Origin: Marivivens sp. LCG002
GTDB lineage: Bacteria; Pseudomonadota; Alphaproteobacteria; Rhodobacterales; Rhodobacteraceae
Reading direction: 5' to 3'
Assembly: GCF_030264275.1 (NCBI RefSeq)
Contig: NZ_CP127165.1
Location: forward strand, 1,972,001 to 2,036,000
Length of the DNA: 64,000 nucleotides
Shown piece after piece: positions 1 through 8,813 of the stretch. The position numbers and the translations under genes are program-made. The first letter of the stretch is position 1, and each line of letters begins with the position of its first letter. The notes below the pieces were generated by a model. That model was not told where the DNA came from and searched no databases. It worked only from the letters and a program-made list of their open reading frames with translations.

Positions 1-218
1 ACGGTGAAGTCTCGGGAACGATCGGTTCGGTGAGTATTTCCACGGGCGGCGCAGCGCAGGCCTATGAAACCGGCAAGTATTATGCGATCCTTTCGGGCGA
101 CGCCACAAGCGCGGCGGACGGTGGGGAAATCGTCGGGATTGTGGTTGTTGAATCCACCGACCCGCGCTTTACTGGGGTAAAGGCACAAGAAACGGGCGGC
201 TTTATCGCCTATCGTTAA
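1..218 (+). CDS. C-terminus of a TbpB-like surface lipoprotein candidate (5' end outside the window)
   Basis: The frame is open from the left edge (first full codon at position 3) to the stop at 216-218, so this is the last part of a longer protein. The visible residues begin GEVSGTIGS and end with a D-P-R-F-T-G-V block followed by Q-E-T-G-G-F-I-A, which resembles the closing strands of the small beta-barrel of transferrin-binding-protein-like surface lipoproteins (usually A-E-E-V-G-G-x-F). The gene directly downstream, 12 nt away, encodes a Slam-type outer-membrane protein, the family that exports such lipoproteins. The assignment rests on this motif plus context; the lipobox end cannot be seen. 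Confidence 0.55.
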   Translation, partial: GEVSGTIGSVSISTGGAAQAYETGKYYAILSGDATSAADGGEIVGIVVVESTDPRFTGVKAQETGGFIAYR

Positions 219-230
219 GATCGGCGGGCT

Positions 231-1622
231 ATGGTTTTTCGTTCACTCTTTCTGGCATTTTTATGCGCGGCATCGTCGGGCTTTGCCCAAAGCGTTGAGT
301 TCACGCCCGAAGAAGCAAGAGAAGTCGCCATCGCAGCGGTCAACGCAGGTGATTTTGCAACCGCTCATCAGCTGTCCGACGTCCTGCTACAGCGCAATGC
401 CAAAGACGTTTCCGCTCTGATCGTGCGTGCACGTGTCGCGATTGCCTTGGGGGATTTCGAGGACGCCGAAACCCTTGCGGGCAGCGCGTTTTCCCTCTCG
501 AGCAATGAACATGTCCGCTTTGCGGCGGCGCGTGTCGTCGCCCTCGCTCATGCCAATCAAAACGAATTCACCCGTGCGCAATTCTGGCTCCGTCGCGCAA
601 GGCAGGTCGCGCCCGATGCCGATGCCCGCGCACTTGCCGCGCAGGATTTCAGGATCGTGGCCGCGCGCAATCCGCTCTCTGTCTCGTTCAGTTTCGGGAT
701 CAGCCCGAGCAATAACGTGAACAACGGGAGTTCCAATTCTCGGGTGGTTGCGCCCGATTGGGCCAATTTTCTCAAATCGTTTCTGGGGAGCAGTGCGGTC
801 GTCGGGGATGTTGTCGATCTCTCTGCCGGATCGCAGGCCATCAAAGGCTTCAATATCCAAGCGGGGCTCAGCCTTGGCTATACTCTCGGCCAAACGCCGA
901 CCTCACGCACGACGCTCACCTTTGGGGCAAGCGCAAATCAGGTGGTCTTTACCGCAGCAGAGAAGGCCGCAAATCCTACCATCGATCCTCGGGCCTATTC
1001 GACGCAAAGTCTGAGCTTCGGTCTTGATCGCGTGTGGGCCGCCGATGATGGCGGTTACTATGCCATCTCGCCCGAAGTCTCGCAGGTCTGGTATGGCGGC
1101 TCGATCTTGCAACAGAGCCTTGCCCTCGACGCCAAGCGCTTTTGGGCGATTGACGAGCGCAACGGTTTTACCCTCCTGCCGCGGTATGAATTGACGCGAT
1201 ATCCCGCAAGTTCGGACCAAAGCCAGGCATTTGGCGTTTCCGCCCAATGGCAACATGTGCTCGAAACGGGTGGCAGGCTCGGGTTTGATGTCACTACGAG
1301 CAAAGTCAGCGCAAAAGATCCTCTCAAAGCGAGCTTTGGCGGTGGTATTTCGGTTTCGTATTCCCACCCCGCTCCGGTCTTTGGCCTCGATATTTCGGGA
1401 ACGGTGGGGCAAAGCTGGCGTCGGTTCGAAGGCTGGAACGGCGGCGCAGGCACACGTTCGGACGCGACTTTCAACATCGGGCTTGATGTCGCCGCCCCCA
1501 AAGCCGAGATTTACGGCTTTGTCCCTGTCATGAGCCTGAGCGGAAGCGCGACGCAAAGCGACCGCGATCTTTACGACAAGACGGTCACGAGCATCGGTCT
1601 CAATTTCCGATCCGCTTTCTAA
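231..1622 (+). CDS. Slam-type outer-membrane protein (surface lipoprotein assembly modifier, DUF560-like)
   Basis: The 463-residue product has a signal peptide (cleavage near SGFA-Q, residue 19/20), an alpha-helical tetratricopeptide-like region at about 20-140 that includes A-Q-F-W-L-R-R-A, and a long beta-rich region at about 150-463 ending in phenylalanine, as expected for an outer-membrane barrel. This N-TPR/C-barrel design is that of Slam proteins, which move lipoproteins to the outer leaflet of the outer membrane. The start is the first ATG after the preceding stop; no strong Shine-Dalgarno is visible, so translation may be coupled to the upstream gene. That gene is the likely substrate. 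Other TPR-barrel proteins are possible. Confidence 0.7.
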   Translation: MVFRSLFLAFLCAASSGFAQSVEFTPEEAREVAIAAVNAGDFATAHQLSDVLLQRNAKDVSALIVRARVAIALGDFEDAETLAGSAFSLSSNEHVRFAAARVVALAHANQNEFTRAQFWLRRARQVAPDADARALAAQDFRIVAARNPLSVSFSFGISPSNNVNNGSSNSRVVAPDWANFLKSFLGSSAVVGDVVDLSAGSQAIKGFNIQAGLSLGYTLGQTPTSRTTLTFGASANQVVFTAAEKAANPTIDPRAYSTQSLSFGLDRVWAADDGGYYAISPEVSQVWYGGSILQQSLALDAKRFWAIDERNGFTLLPRYELTRYPASSDQSQAFGVSAQWQHVLETGGRLGFDVTTSKVSAKDPLKASFGGGISVSYSHPAPVFGLDISGTVGQSWRRFEGWNGGAGTRSDATFNIGLDVAAPKAEIYGFVPVMSLSGSATQSDRDLYDKTVTSIGLNFRSAF

Positions 1623-1682
1623 AAGACACTTGAACTCGGGCCACGAAACGCCAAACTCCTGAGCACACACAGGAGTTTGACG

Positions 1683-2111
1683 ATGCCTTTGAAATACCTT
1701 CACACCATGGTGCGTGTGCTCGATCTTGAGAAATCCATCGCGTTTTACGAATTGCTCGGCCTGCGCGAAACCCGCCGCTCGGAAAGCGAAGGCGGACGTT
1801 TCACGCTCGTTTTCATGGCGCCTCCGGGTCAGGAGGAATGCCCTGTCGAGCTAACCTATAACTGGGATGGGGATGACGGGCTACCTTCTGACAGCCGTCA
1901 TTTTGGACACCTCGCCTATGCGGTCGACAACATCTATGAGACCTGTCAGCACCTGATGGATAACGGTGTCACGATCAACCGACCGCCGCGTGATGGCCGG
2001 ATGGCGTTTGTTCGTTCGCCCGATAACGTTTCGATCGAACTCTTGCAGGCTGGCGATGCTCTGGAGCCTGCCGAACCCTGGACCAGCATGCCGAATATCG
2101 GTCACTGGTAA
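1683..2111 (+). CDS. gloA: Glyoxalase I-like protein (lactoylglutathione lyase family)
   Basis: The 142-residue protein has the vicinal-oxygen-chelate fold pattern of glyoxalase I: a first half with the H-T-M-V-R-V metal-ligand strand and a conserved S-I-A-F-Y motif, and a second half with H-L-A-Y-A-V and a terminal I-E-L-L strand (ligands expected at the first His, E-L-T, the H of G-H-L and the final Glu). Such enzymes convert the methylglyoxal-glutathione hemithioacetal to S-lactoylglutathione in the cytoplasm. ATG 1683 was chosen because AGGAG lies 7 nt upstream; an in-frame TTG at 1677 lacks this spacing. It is a single gene, convergent with the next. Confidence 0.85.
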   Translation: MPLKYLHTMVRVLDLEKSIAFYELLGLRETRRSESEGGRFTLVFMAPPGQEECPVELTYNWDGDDGLPSDSRHFGHLAYAVDNIYETCQHLMDNGVTINRPPRDGRMAFVRSPDNVSIELLQAGDALEPAEPWTSMPNIGHW

Positions 2112-2125
2112 GAAGATCGGGCGGA

Positions 2126-2650
2126 TCAGTAGATATAGCGGATCTGGTCCGTCCAATACCGCTCGACGCGGCGCAATGACGATGTGATATGGTCGATCCC
2201 GTCAAGATCGAGCACGCCGCGATCAAGCATCCCCTCGGAGTGACGGGAAAACAGTTCGGCAATGATCGAACGGATTTTCCGCCCTTTCTCGGTTAGGCGC
2301 ACCCGCACAGAGCGGCGATCCACCTCGCAGCGCTGGTGATGCATATATCCAAGTTCAACGAGCTTTTTGAGATTATAGCTCACATTCGACCCTTGGTAAT
2401 AGCCGCGCGATTTGAGCTCTCCTGCGGTGACCTCATGCTCGCCGACATTGAACAGCAAGAGAGCCTGGACCGGATTAATCTCGATCAATCCAAGACGTTC
2501 GGATTCATCCTTGATCACGTCAAGGAGCAGGCGATGAAGACGCTCGACGAGCGTCAGAGTGTCGAGATAACTGGTCATAAAGGCCGCATTCTGCGCGGCC
2601 ATGGGTGCGTGGAATGACCCCACATTCGGGATCGAACTAAGGTGTGTCAT
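2126..2650 (-). CDS. ldtR: MarR-family regulator, LdtR-like
   Basis: This 174-residue winged-helix protein carries the MarR core: a helix-turn-helix around L-K-S-R-G-Y-Y-Q-G-S-N-V-S-Y-N followed by a wing with D-R-R-S-V-R-V-R-L-T-E-K-G. It closely resembles LdtR, an alphaproteobacterial MarR subgroup studied for control of an L,D-transpeptidase gene and osmotic tolerance. The start at 2650 is preceded by AAGGAG at a 9-nt spacing; the earlier in-frame ATG (2659) would sit directly on that Shine-Dalgarno. It is convergent with the glyoxalase gene and probably single. The exact target cannot be read from this window. Confidence 0.75.
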   Translation of the reverse strand: MTHLSSIPNVGSFHAPMAAQNAAFMTSYLDTLTLVERLHRLLLDVIKDESERLGLIEINPVQALLLFNVGEHEVTAGELKSRGYYQGSNVSYNLKKLVELGYMHHQRCEVDRRSVRVRLTEKGRKIRSIIAELFSRHSEGMLDRGVLDLDGIDHITSSLRRVERYWTDQIRYIY

Positions 2651-2758
2651 CGGTTTCATCTCCTTCTTGGCAGCTATGCCAAATCTAGAGATCAAACCGA
2701 GAACATTTAGTTAAACCACCACACAAAAAATCGCTAAAATTGCGTCAGTTTGGCGGGG

Positions 2759-3027
2759 TCAGGCTGGGCGCGTCAAACCATGCGCACCTTCGGCGATCCT
2801 TGCAATCAAGGCGGCATGTTCGTCGGGTGCCTGAATCTGACCGCTCACCCATTGATAGAGGTCCTGATCGTTTTCCTCGAGCAGGGCCTCATAGGCATCA
2901 AGCTCCGCCTCGCTCATCGCGGCAAGATGCGTGTCGGCATAGGCGGACAATATCAGGTCCATCTCCTTGATCCCACGGCGCATAGAGCGCATGGCAAGGC
3001 GTTTGATGCGGATCAGGCGGTCTTCGG

Positions 3028-3031
<4 letters not shown>
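2759..3031 (-). CDS. sdhE: SdhE, FAD assembly factor for succinate dehydrogenase (DUF339)
   Basis: The 90-residue helical protein has the SdhE/Sdh5 signature: R-L-A-M-R-S-M-R-R-G-I-K-E-M-D near the N-terminus (the R-G-x-x-E-x-D core that contacts the flavoprotein), then Y-E-A-L-L-E and D-x-D-L-Y-x-W. The family helps attach FAD covalently to SdhA. The start codon overlaps the stop of the upstream regulator gene (ATGA, 3028-3031), so the two are translationally coupled. Length and motif order match the family. Confidence 0.85.
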
Positions 3032-4713
<1,682 letters not shown>

Positions 4714-4723
4714 GGGGTTGGGG

Positions 4724-5149
4724 ATGAGCGGAGATCTTCCGGATTATTATTTTCGTGTGCGTGAAAATGGCGCCGTGGTGTTCAAAGTCGACACCGAGAA
4801 CCGCCAGCGCCGCATTGAAATGAACCAGATCGCAGTGATCAACGTCAAAAACGGCGATATTAAACCCCAAGGGGACCGCATGCTCACCGAAGCCGATCTC
4901 AAAGAGATCAAGGCTTGGATGGAAGAGCGAAACCGTATCCTTATGCAGCGGGATATCGACGATATTTTCCGTGCCGTCGACCACATGAACCTGACCACCC
5001 AATGGGCGCAGGCGCGTGCGACCGACGAGCAGCTTGAAGAAGTCACGGACACCCTCTTGCTTGCGATGCATGACCTAAGAACCGTTCTGGTGCGCAAGAA
5101 AGCAGACCGCATCCTCAAGCCTGCGATGGTCAAAGACGGCGCAAGCTAA
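4724..5149 (+). CDS. Conserved hypothetical protein following the aminotransferase
   Basis: This 141-residue soluble protein is acidic to neutral and largely helical after residue 45. It begins M-S-G-D-L-P-D-Y-Y-F-R-V-R-E-N-G and has a short N-terminal beta segment followed by long helices (L-K-E-I-K-A-W-M-E-E-R and L-E-E-V-T-D-T-L-L-L-A-M-H-D-L-R). No signal peptide, membrane span or catalytic motif is seen. It sits 10 nt after the aminotransferase, with a G-rich ribosome site overlapping the intergenic bases, so it is probably co-transcribed. I do not recognise a function; similar small proteins are typical hypothetical genes of Rhodobacterales. Confidence 0.75.
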   Translation: MSGDLPDYYFRVRENGAVVFKVDTENRQRRIEMNQIAVINVKNGDIKPQGDRMLTEADLKEIKAWMEERNRILMQRDIDDIFRAVDHMNLTTQWAQARATDEQLEEVTDTLLLAMHDLRTVLVRKKADRILKPAMVKDGAS

Positions 5150-5164
5150 GGCGCGAGAGGGCGA

Positions 5165-6520
5165 CTAGGCGCCGATCTTGACCGAGTGGCCCCAGAAGCG
5201 GGCCATCATGCTAAAGGCCGCAGCGCCAAGCCCTGCAGATAAGCCAAACCATAGTCCGACCGCTCCGAGCCCGAACACGAAGGCAAGGATATAGGACGAT
5301 GCCAAGCCGATGATCCAATAGCTTCCGACCGCAAGCCACATCGGCACCGTGGTATCATGAACCCCGCGCAGAAGGGACAGGGCGACGATCTGGCCGCTGT
5401 CCATGAATTGGAACATGGTCGAGACAATCACAAGCGTTGTTCCGATCGTCAGCAATTCGACAATTCGCGCTTCGTTCGGATCAAGGAACAGGCTGACCAA
5501 CTGGCTCGGAAAGACACAGAAGATGCAAATCACAACCACACCAAAGAAGCCCGCAATGATGATCGCTGCTTTTGCGACATCGCGCAGTTCTTCTTCGTTC
5601 TTGCTCCCATAGGCGCGCCCCGCAAGCACCGTTGCCGCCTGACTCATCCCCACATGGAACATAAAGGTCAGCGCAGTCAGTTGGAGCGCGATCCCATGCG
5701 CGGCAAGCTCGATCTCGCCGATCCAGCCCATCATGATGGCGCTGGCGGAGAACATCCCCCCCTCTGCCAAAGAGGTGAGGCCGATCGGGAACCCCATCCC
5801 CGCCACCTTGCGAAACAGTTCCCAGTCGGGACGCCAGATGCGGATAAAAAGCTGAAAACGGCGCTCTTTTATACTCACATAGATGATATTGGCGCTTACC
5901 ATACCAAGCTGTACAAAGACCGAAGCAATGGCCGCCCCGCGAATACCGAGTTCGGGAAAACCGAATGTCCCGAAAATCAAAAGGTAGTTGATGAGGACGT
6001 TGAGAAGAATGCCGCTTGTGGTGACGATGAGCTGAATTTTCGTGTGGCTCAGCGCCGAAAGGAAGGACCGTAGCGACATCAGAACCAACGCGGGCAGCAT
6101 CCCGAGAACGGCGATCCGAAGGTAATCCTGAGCCAGTTCAGCCACGATCGGGGTCTGGCCCAGCATCTTCATCAGGGCTTCAGACCACCACAAGACCGGA
6201 AAAGCGCAGGCATAAAAGATAACGCCGAGCCACATGGACATGCGCGTTGCACGCCGCGCCAGAACCTCGTCACCCGCGGCAACCGCAGATGCGACAATGG
6301 GCAAAACCGCAACGCCAAAGCCAGAGCCCAGCATGAACACCACGAAGTAAATCGACGTGGCAACCGTTGCTGCGGCCAGTGCGGTCACGTCGTAACGGCC
6401 GAGCATCAAAGTGTCGGTGAGGTGGATGGCAAAGCCCGCGAGATTTGCTCCGACCAGCGGAATACCAAGCCGCAAAAGCGCTTGAACGTGGTCCCAGACC
6501 TCTTTTTTTTCGGTCGTCAT
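5165..6520 (-). CDS. MATE-family multidrug/toxin efflux transporter
   Basis: The 451-residue integral membrane protein has about 12 hydrophobic spans arranged as two MatE halves. Visible landmarks are the first-span segment G-I-P-L-V-G-A-N-L-A-G-F and T-D-T-L-M-L-G-R-Y (the family's D-x-x-M-x-G), and the second-half repeat G-F-P-I-G-L-T-S-L-A-E-G-G-M-F. Such pumps export cationic compounds using Na+ or H+. ATG 6520 is preferred over the TTG three bases upstream. The gene lies about 100 nt downstream of the DUF1007 gene in the same direction. Substrates cannot be predicted. Confidence 0.88.
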   Translation of the reverse strand: MTTEKKEVWDHVQALLRLGIPLVGANLAGFAIHLTDTLMLGRYDVTALAAATVATSIYFVVFMLGSGFGVAVLPIVASAVAAGDEVLARRATRMSMWLGVIFYACAFPVLWWSEALMKMLGQTPIVAELAQDYLRIAVLGMLPALVLMSLRSFLSALSHTKIQLIVTTSGILLNVLINYLLIFGTFGFPELGIRGAAIASVFVQLGMVSANIIYVSIKERRFQLFIRIWRPDWELFRKVAGMGFPIGLTSLAEGGMFSASAIMMGWIGEIELAAHGIALQLTALTFMFHVGMSQAATVLAGRAYGSKNEEELRDVAKAAIIIAGFFGVVVICIFCVFPSQLVSLFLDPNEARIVELLTIGTTLVIVSTMFQFMDSGQIVALSLLRGVHDTTVPMWLAVGSYWIIGLASSYILAFVFGLGAVGLWFGLSAGLGAAAFSMMARFWGHSVKIGA

Positions 6521-6616
6521 CAAACTGCCCTGAAGGATCCTCTACGCATAACAAACGAGAGTTTTAAGATGCAACAATCGCAAGAACGAAGCGCATAAGT
6601 CAAAATGTCTCGCTCC

Positions 6617-7276
6617 CTACTCAACGCAACTTATGAGCACAATATCAGAAAACACCTCTCCGAAAGGGGGATAAATGTCTTCTCCAGTCAAATCCCCGAC
6701 TTGTATTCCGCCTATGAGCGCGCTGACCGCCTCGTGGGCGGCGTCCATATCGGCCTTGATCACACGCGCAGGACAGGCAAGTTCGCCGACAATTTCAAGC
6801 TCGGGCAAAACGGTATAAGCCGTAATGTAGTAAGGATCGAAAAGCTTGATGACGATCGGGGACTTTGCATCATCAGGGGGCACGACACCGCGCCGGTAGG
6901 TCTCGCGGATGTGGCCGAATTCAAAGGTCATGGCGGCGTCTTCTCGCGGCAGGAGAGCGACCGGCTCACCGTCTGCAAACACCGAAAGGTCACCATTGAA
7001 TTCAGGTGGCCAGTCGAGCACCAATTGGCTCAGCCGCTCGATCTCGGCAGAGGACAGCCGCATGGTTTCGTCTTCGTCTGCTCCGATTTCATGCGCAAGA
7101 AGATGGGTGAATTCCTCATCATAGAGCCAATCCATGCCGATCGCCGAAAGAGCTCCGCTCTCATCGGCGACCAAAGTGACTTTGGCTTGGACAAAGATCA
7201 GCGGCAATGCCCCGACCACCGTCGGAGCAAGGCCCAGCGCAAAGGTAATCCACAACCATGCCTTGCGCAAAATCAC
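6617..7276 (-). CDS. DUF1007-like membrane-anchored periplasmic protein lacking the HPH motif
   Basis: The 219-residue protein begins with a hydrophobic signal/anchor segment and then follows the DUF1007 pattern: a strand ending I-F-V-x-A-K-V-T-L-V, a W-L-Y-D-E-E-F-T block, a helix, and I-V-I-K-L-F-D-P-Y-Y-I-T-A-Y. DUF1007 proteins are periplasmic and often sit beside nickel/cobalt or zinc transport genes. Here the usual A-H-P-H-I-F-V-D metal site reads A-L-P-L-I-F-V-Q, so both histidines are missing. The GTG start at 7276 lies 4 nt after the upstream dehydrogenase stop, with GGAG about 10 nt before it. No metal transporter gene is adjacent. Confidence 0.6.
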   Translation of the reverse strand: MILRKAWLWITFALGLAPTVVGALPLIFVQAKVTLVADESGALSAIGMDWLYDEEFTHLLAHEIGADEDETMRLSSAEIERLSQLVLDWPPEFNGDLSVFADGEPVALLPREDAAMTFEFGHIRETYRRGVVPPDDAKSPIVIKLFDPYYITAYTVLPELEIVGELACPARVIKADMDAAHEAVSALIGGIQVGDLTGEDIYPPFGEVFSDIVLISCVE

Positions 7277-7280
7277 GAAC

Positions 7281-8168
7281 CTAGATCTCCGAGCGCCAAG
7301 TGCCGTGTTTCGGCGAAAACCCGACAAGCCTCTTTGCTTTGTCATTGGCGTAGAAGGTCTCATAGGTCCCAAGGTCGCGTTTTTGCGGAACACCTTGGTA
7401 GAAACGCTCGATCACTTCCGCAGAGGTGATCCCGACCGAGGAGTCATTGTTCGAGACGTTGAACACCTGATAGCCAAGCCCGTCCGTATCCAGACAGCAC
7501 TCCACCATATGCGCCAGATCACGCGCGTCGATATAGGCAAAGATATTGCGCCGACGCAGAGCGGGGTCTTTGACAAACGCAGGGAAATTCTCTGCGTATT
7601 CATGCGGCTCGATCACATTATTGATCCGGAAGCCATAGATATCTGCGCCTGTGCGGGCCTGAAAGCTCTTGGCCGTAACCTCGTTGACGACCTTGGACAT
7701 CGCATAGCTGTCTTGCGGCACGGTTGGATGTTCTTCGTCGACGGGAATATACTCGGGCTTGACCTCGCCGTCGGCGAAACAGACCCCATAGGTCGTTTCG
7801 GAACTTGCAAAGATCACTTTGCGGATGCCGAATTTGGCAGCGGCATCAAGGATGTTATAGGTGCTCAGCACGTTGACCCGATAGGTTTCATTATCGGGAA
7901 CGAGCAAAATACGCGGCACGGCAGCAAAATGCACAATCGCATCATAGCGCGGCACACCTGTCCCCGGTTCAAGCTCGTGAAAATCGGCATAGGCGTGCAG
8001 TGCATTGAGAACCTGCCCCGCATCCGTCAGGTCGACCTTGATGTTGTGGACCTTGGGATGATCAAGAGGCACAAGGTCCGCATTCGTGACCTGATGCCCG
8101 AGCGAAATGAGATGGTCGACGGTATAGCGCCCTGCTTTGCCGCTTCCGCCTGTCATGAAAATACGCAT
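7281..8168 (-). CDS. NAD(P)-dependent epimerase/dehydratase (extended SDR), uronate-dehydrogenase-like
   Basis: The 295-residue protein has the extended short-chain dehydrogenase layout: an N-terminal Rossmann motif M-T-G-G-S-G-K-A-G, D-L-T-D at the adenine pocket, H-F-A-A-V-P (N-A-A-G equivalent), catalytic Ser in S-S-E-T-T-Y-G, and Y-A-M-S-K with the catalytic Tyr and Lys. It acts on a sugar or sugar-nucleotide in the cytoplasm; the exact substrate (galactose, uronate or similar) is not evident. The start has a GGAGG-type ribosome site just upstream. It heads a unit with the DUF1007 gene 4 nt downstream. The functional link between them is unclear. Confidence 0.82.
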   Translation of the reverse strand: MRIFMTGGSGKAGRYTVDHLISLGHQVTNADLVPLDHPKVHNIKVDLTDAGQVLNALHAYADFHELEPGTGVPRYDAIVHFAAVPRILLVPDNETYRVNVLSTYNILDAAAKFGIRKVIFASSETTYGVCFADGEVKPEYIPVDEEHPTVPQDSYAMSKVVNEVTAKSFQARTGADIYGFRINNVIEPHEYAENFPAFVKDPALRRRNIFAYIDARDLAHMVECCLDTDGLGYQVFNVSNNDSSVGITSAEVIERFYQGVPQKRDLGTYETFYANDKAKRLVGFSPKHGTWRSEI

Positions 8169-8180
8169 TTGGGTCCTCCT

Positions 8181-8705
8181 TCAGCGGGAGGGTAACGTCT
8201 CGCTTGGCGTATTCAAGGCGATACTGACACGCGCTAACATAAGAGTGACAATGACCTTATGCGCGATCCCTACGGGGATCATGTAAAGCTTGCCAAAGAG
8301 GTTATGCGTCACCACCGAGGATGTGATGGCAAGAAATCCGTCCGTGGTCGTGATGCTGGTCATGACGTCGAGATGGCGGTCCCTCTCGGTGAGAATCAAA
8401 GCGTCCTGCGAGACGCCCTCGATCAGAAAAAAGTCGAGCTTTTCACCGACGACAGGTTCTTTGCCACTCGACCTTGCAAAGCCCCCGATTTTCTTGACAC
8501 CGAAAAGCGAAGAGACCGCATCCCTGATTTTGAAAGCCAGCGCTAATCCGGGAAGCGGGCGAGACATCACGATGTTCCATGCCTGCATGGCGGTAAGATC
8601 ACGGGAAATGGGGAGCGCGCGCACATCGAAATAGGACAATGTTTCGACAGGACCGAGGATTTGGGCTTTGCGCGGCGGGCGCTGCAGAACCTGAACCTTG
8701 GACAT
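8181..8705 (-). CDS. DUF2867-like protein
   Basis: The 174-residue protein starts M-S-K-V-Q-V-L-Q-R-P-P and contains S-Y-F-D-V-R-A-L-P-I, a long helix (L-A-L-A-F-K-I-R-D-A-V-S-S-L-F-G), and a C-terminal sheet-and-helix with D-R-H-L-D-V-M-T-S and a hydrophobic H-K-V-I-V-T-L-M-L-A end, a pattern consistent with DUF2867. The biochemical role of the family is not established. Start 8705 is preceded by GGAGG with a 5-nt spacing; the open frame runs far further upstream (to 9713) only because it is antisense to parE. It ends 12 nt before the dehydrogenase start and shares its direction, so the two may be co-transcribed. Confidence 0.68.
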   Translation of the reverse strand: MSKVQVLQRPPRKAQILGPVETLSYFDVRALPISRDLTAMQAWNIVMSRPLPGLALAFKIRDAVSSLFGVKKIGGFARSSGKEPVVGEKLDFFLIEGVSQDALILTERDRHLDVMTSITTTDGFLAITSSVVTHNLFGKLYMIPVGIAHKVIVTLMLARVSIALNTPSETLPSR

Positions 8706-8813
8706 AACGCCTCCATCTGTCGCAACCCGATAAGGATTAAGTAGAGAGGAACATCTTTCCCCCGCCCCTCGTATTTGCCATATTGTCGCAAACACAGAGA
8801 AAAGAGCAGAGCA

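Noticed and set aside
903-1703. 266-codon minus-strand frame
   Set aside because: It is a shadow of the Slam-type gene on the other strand, with unusual composition and no motif.
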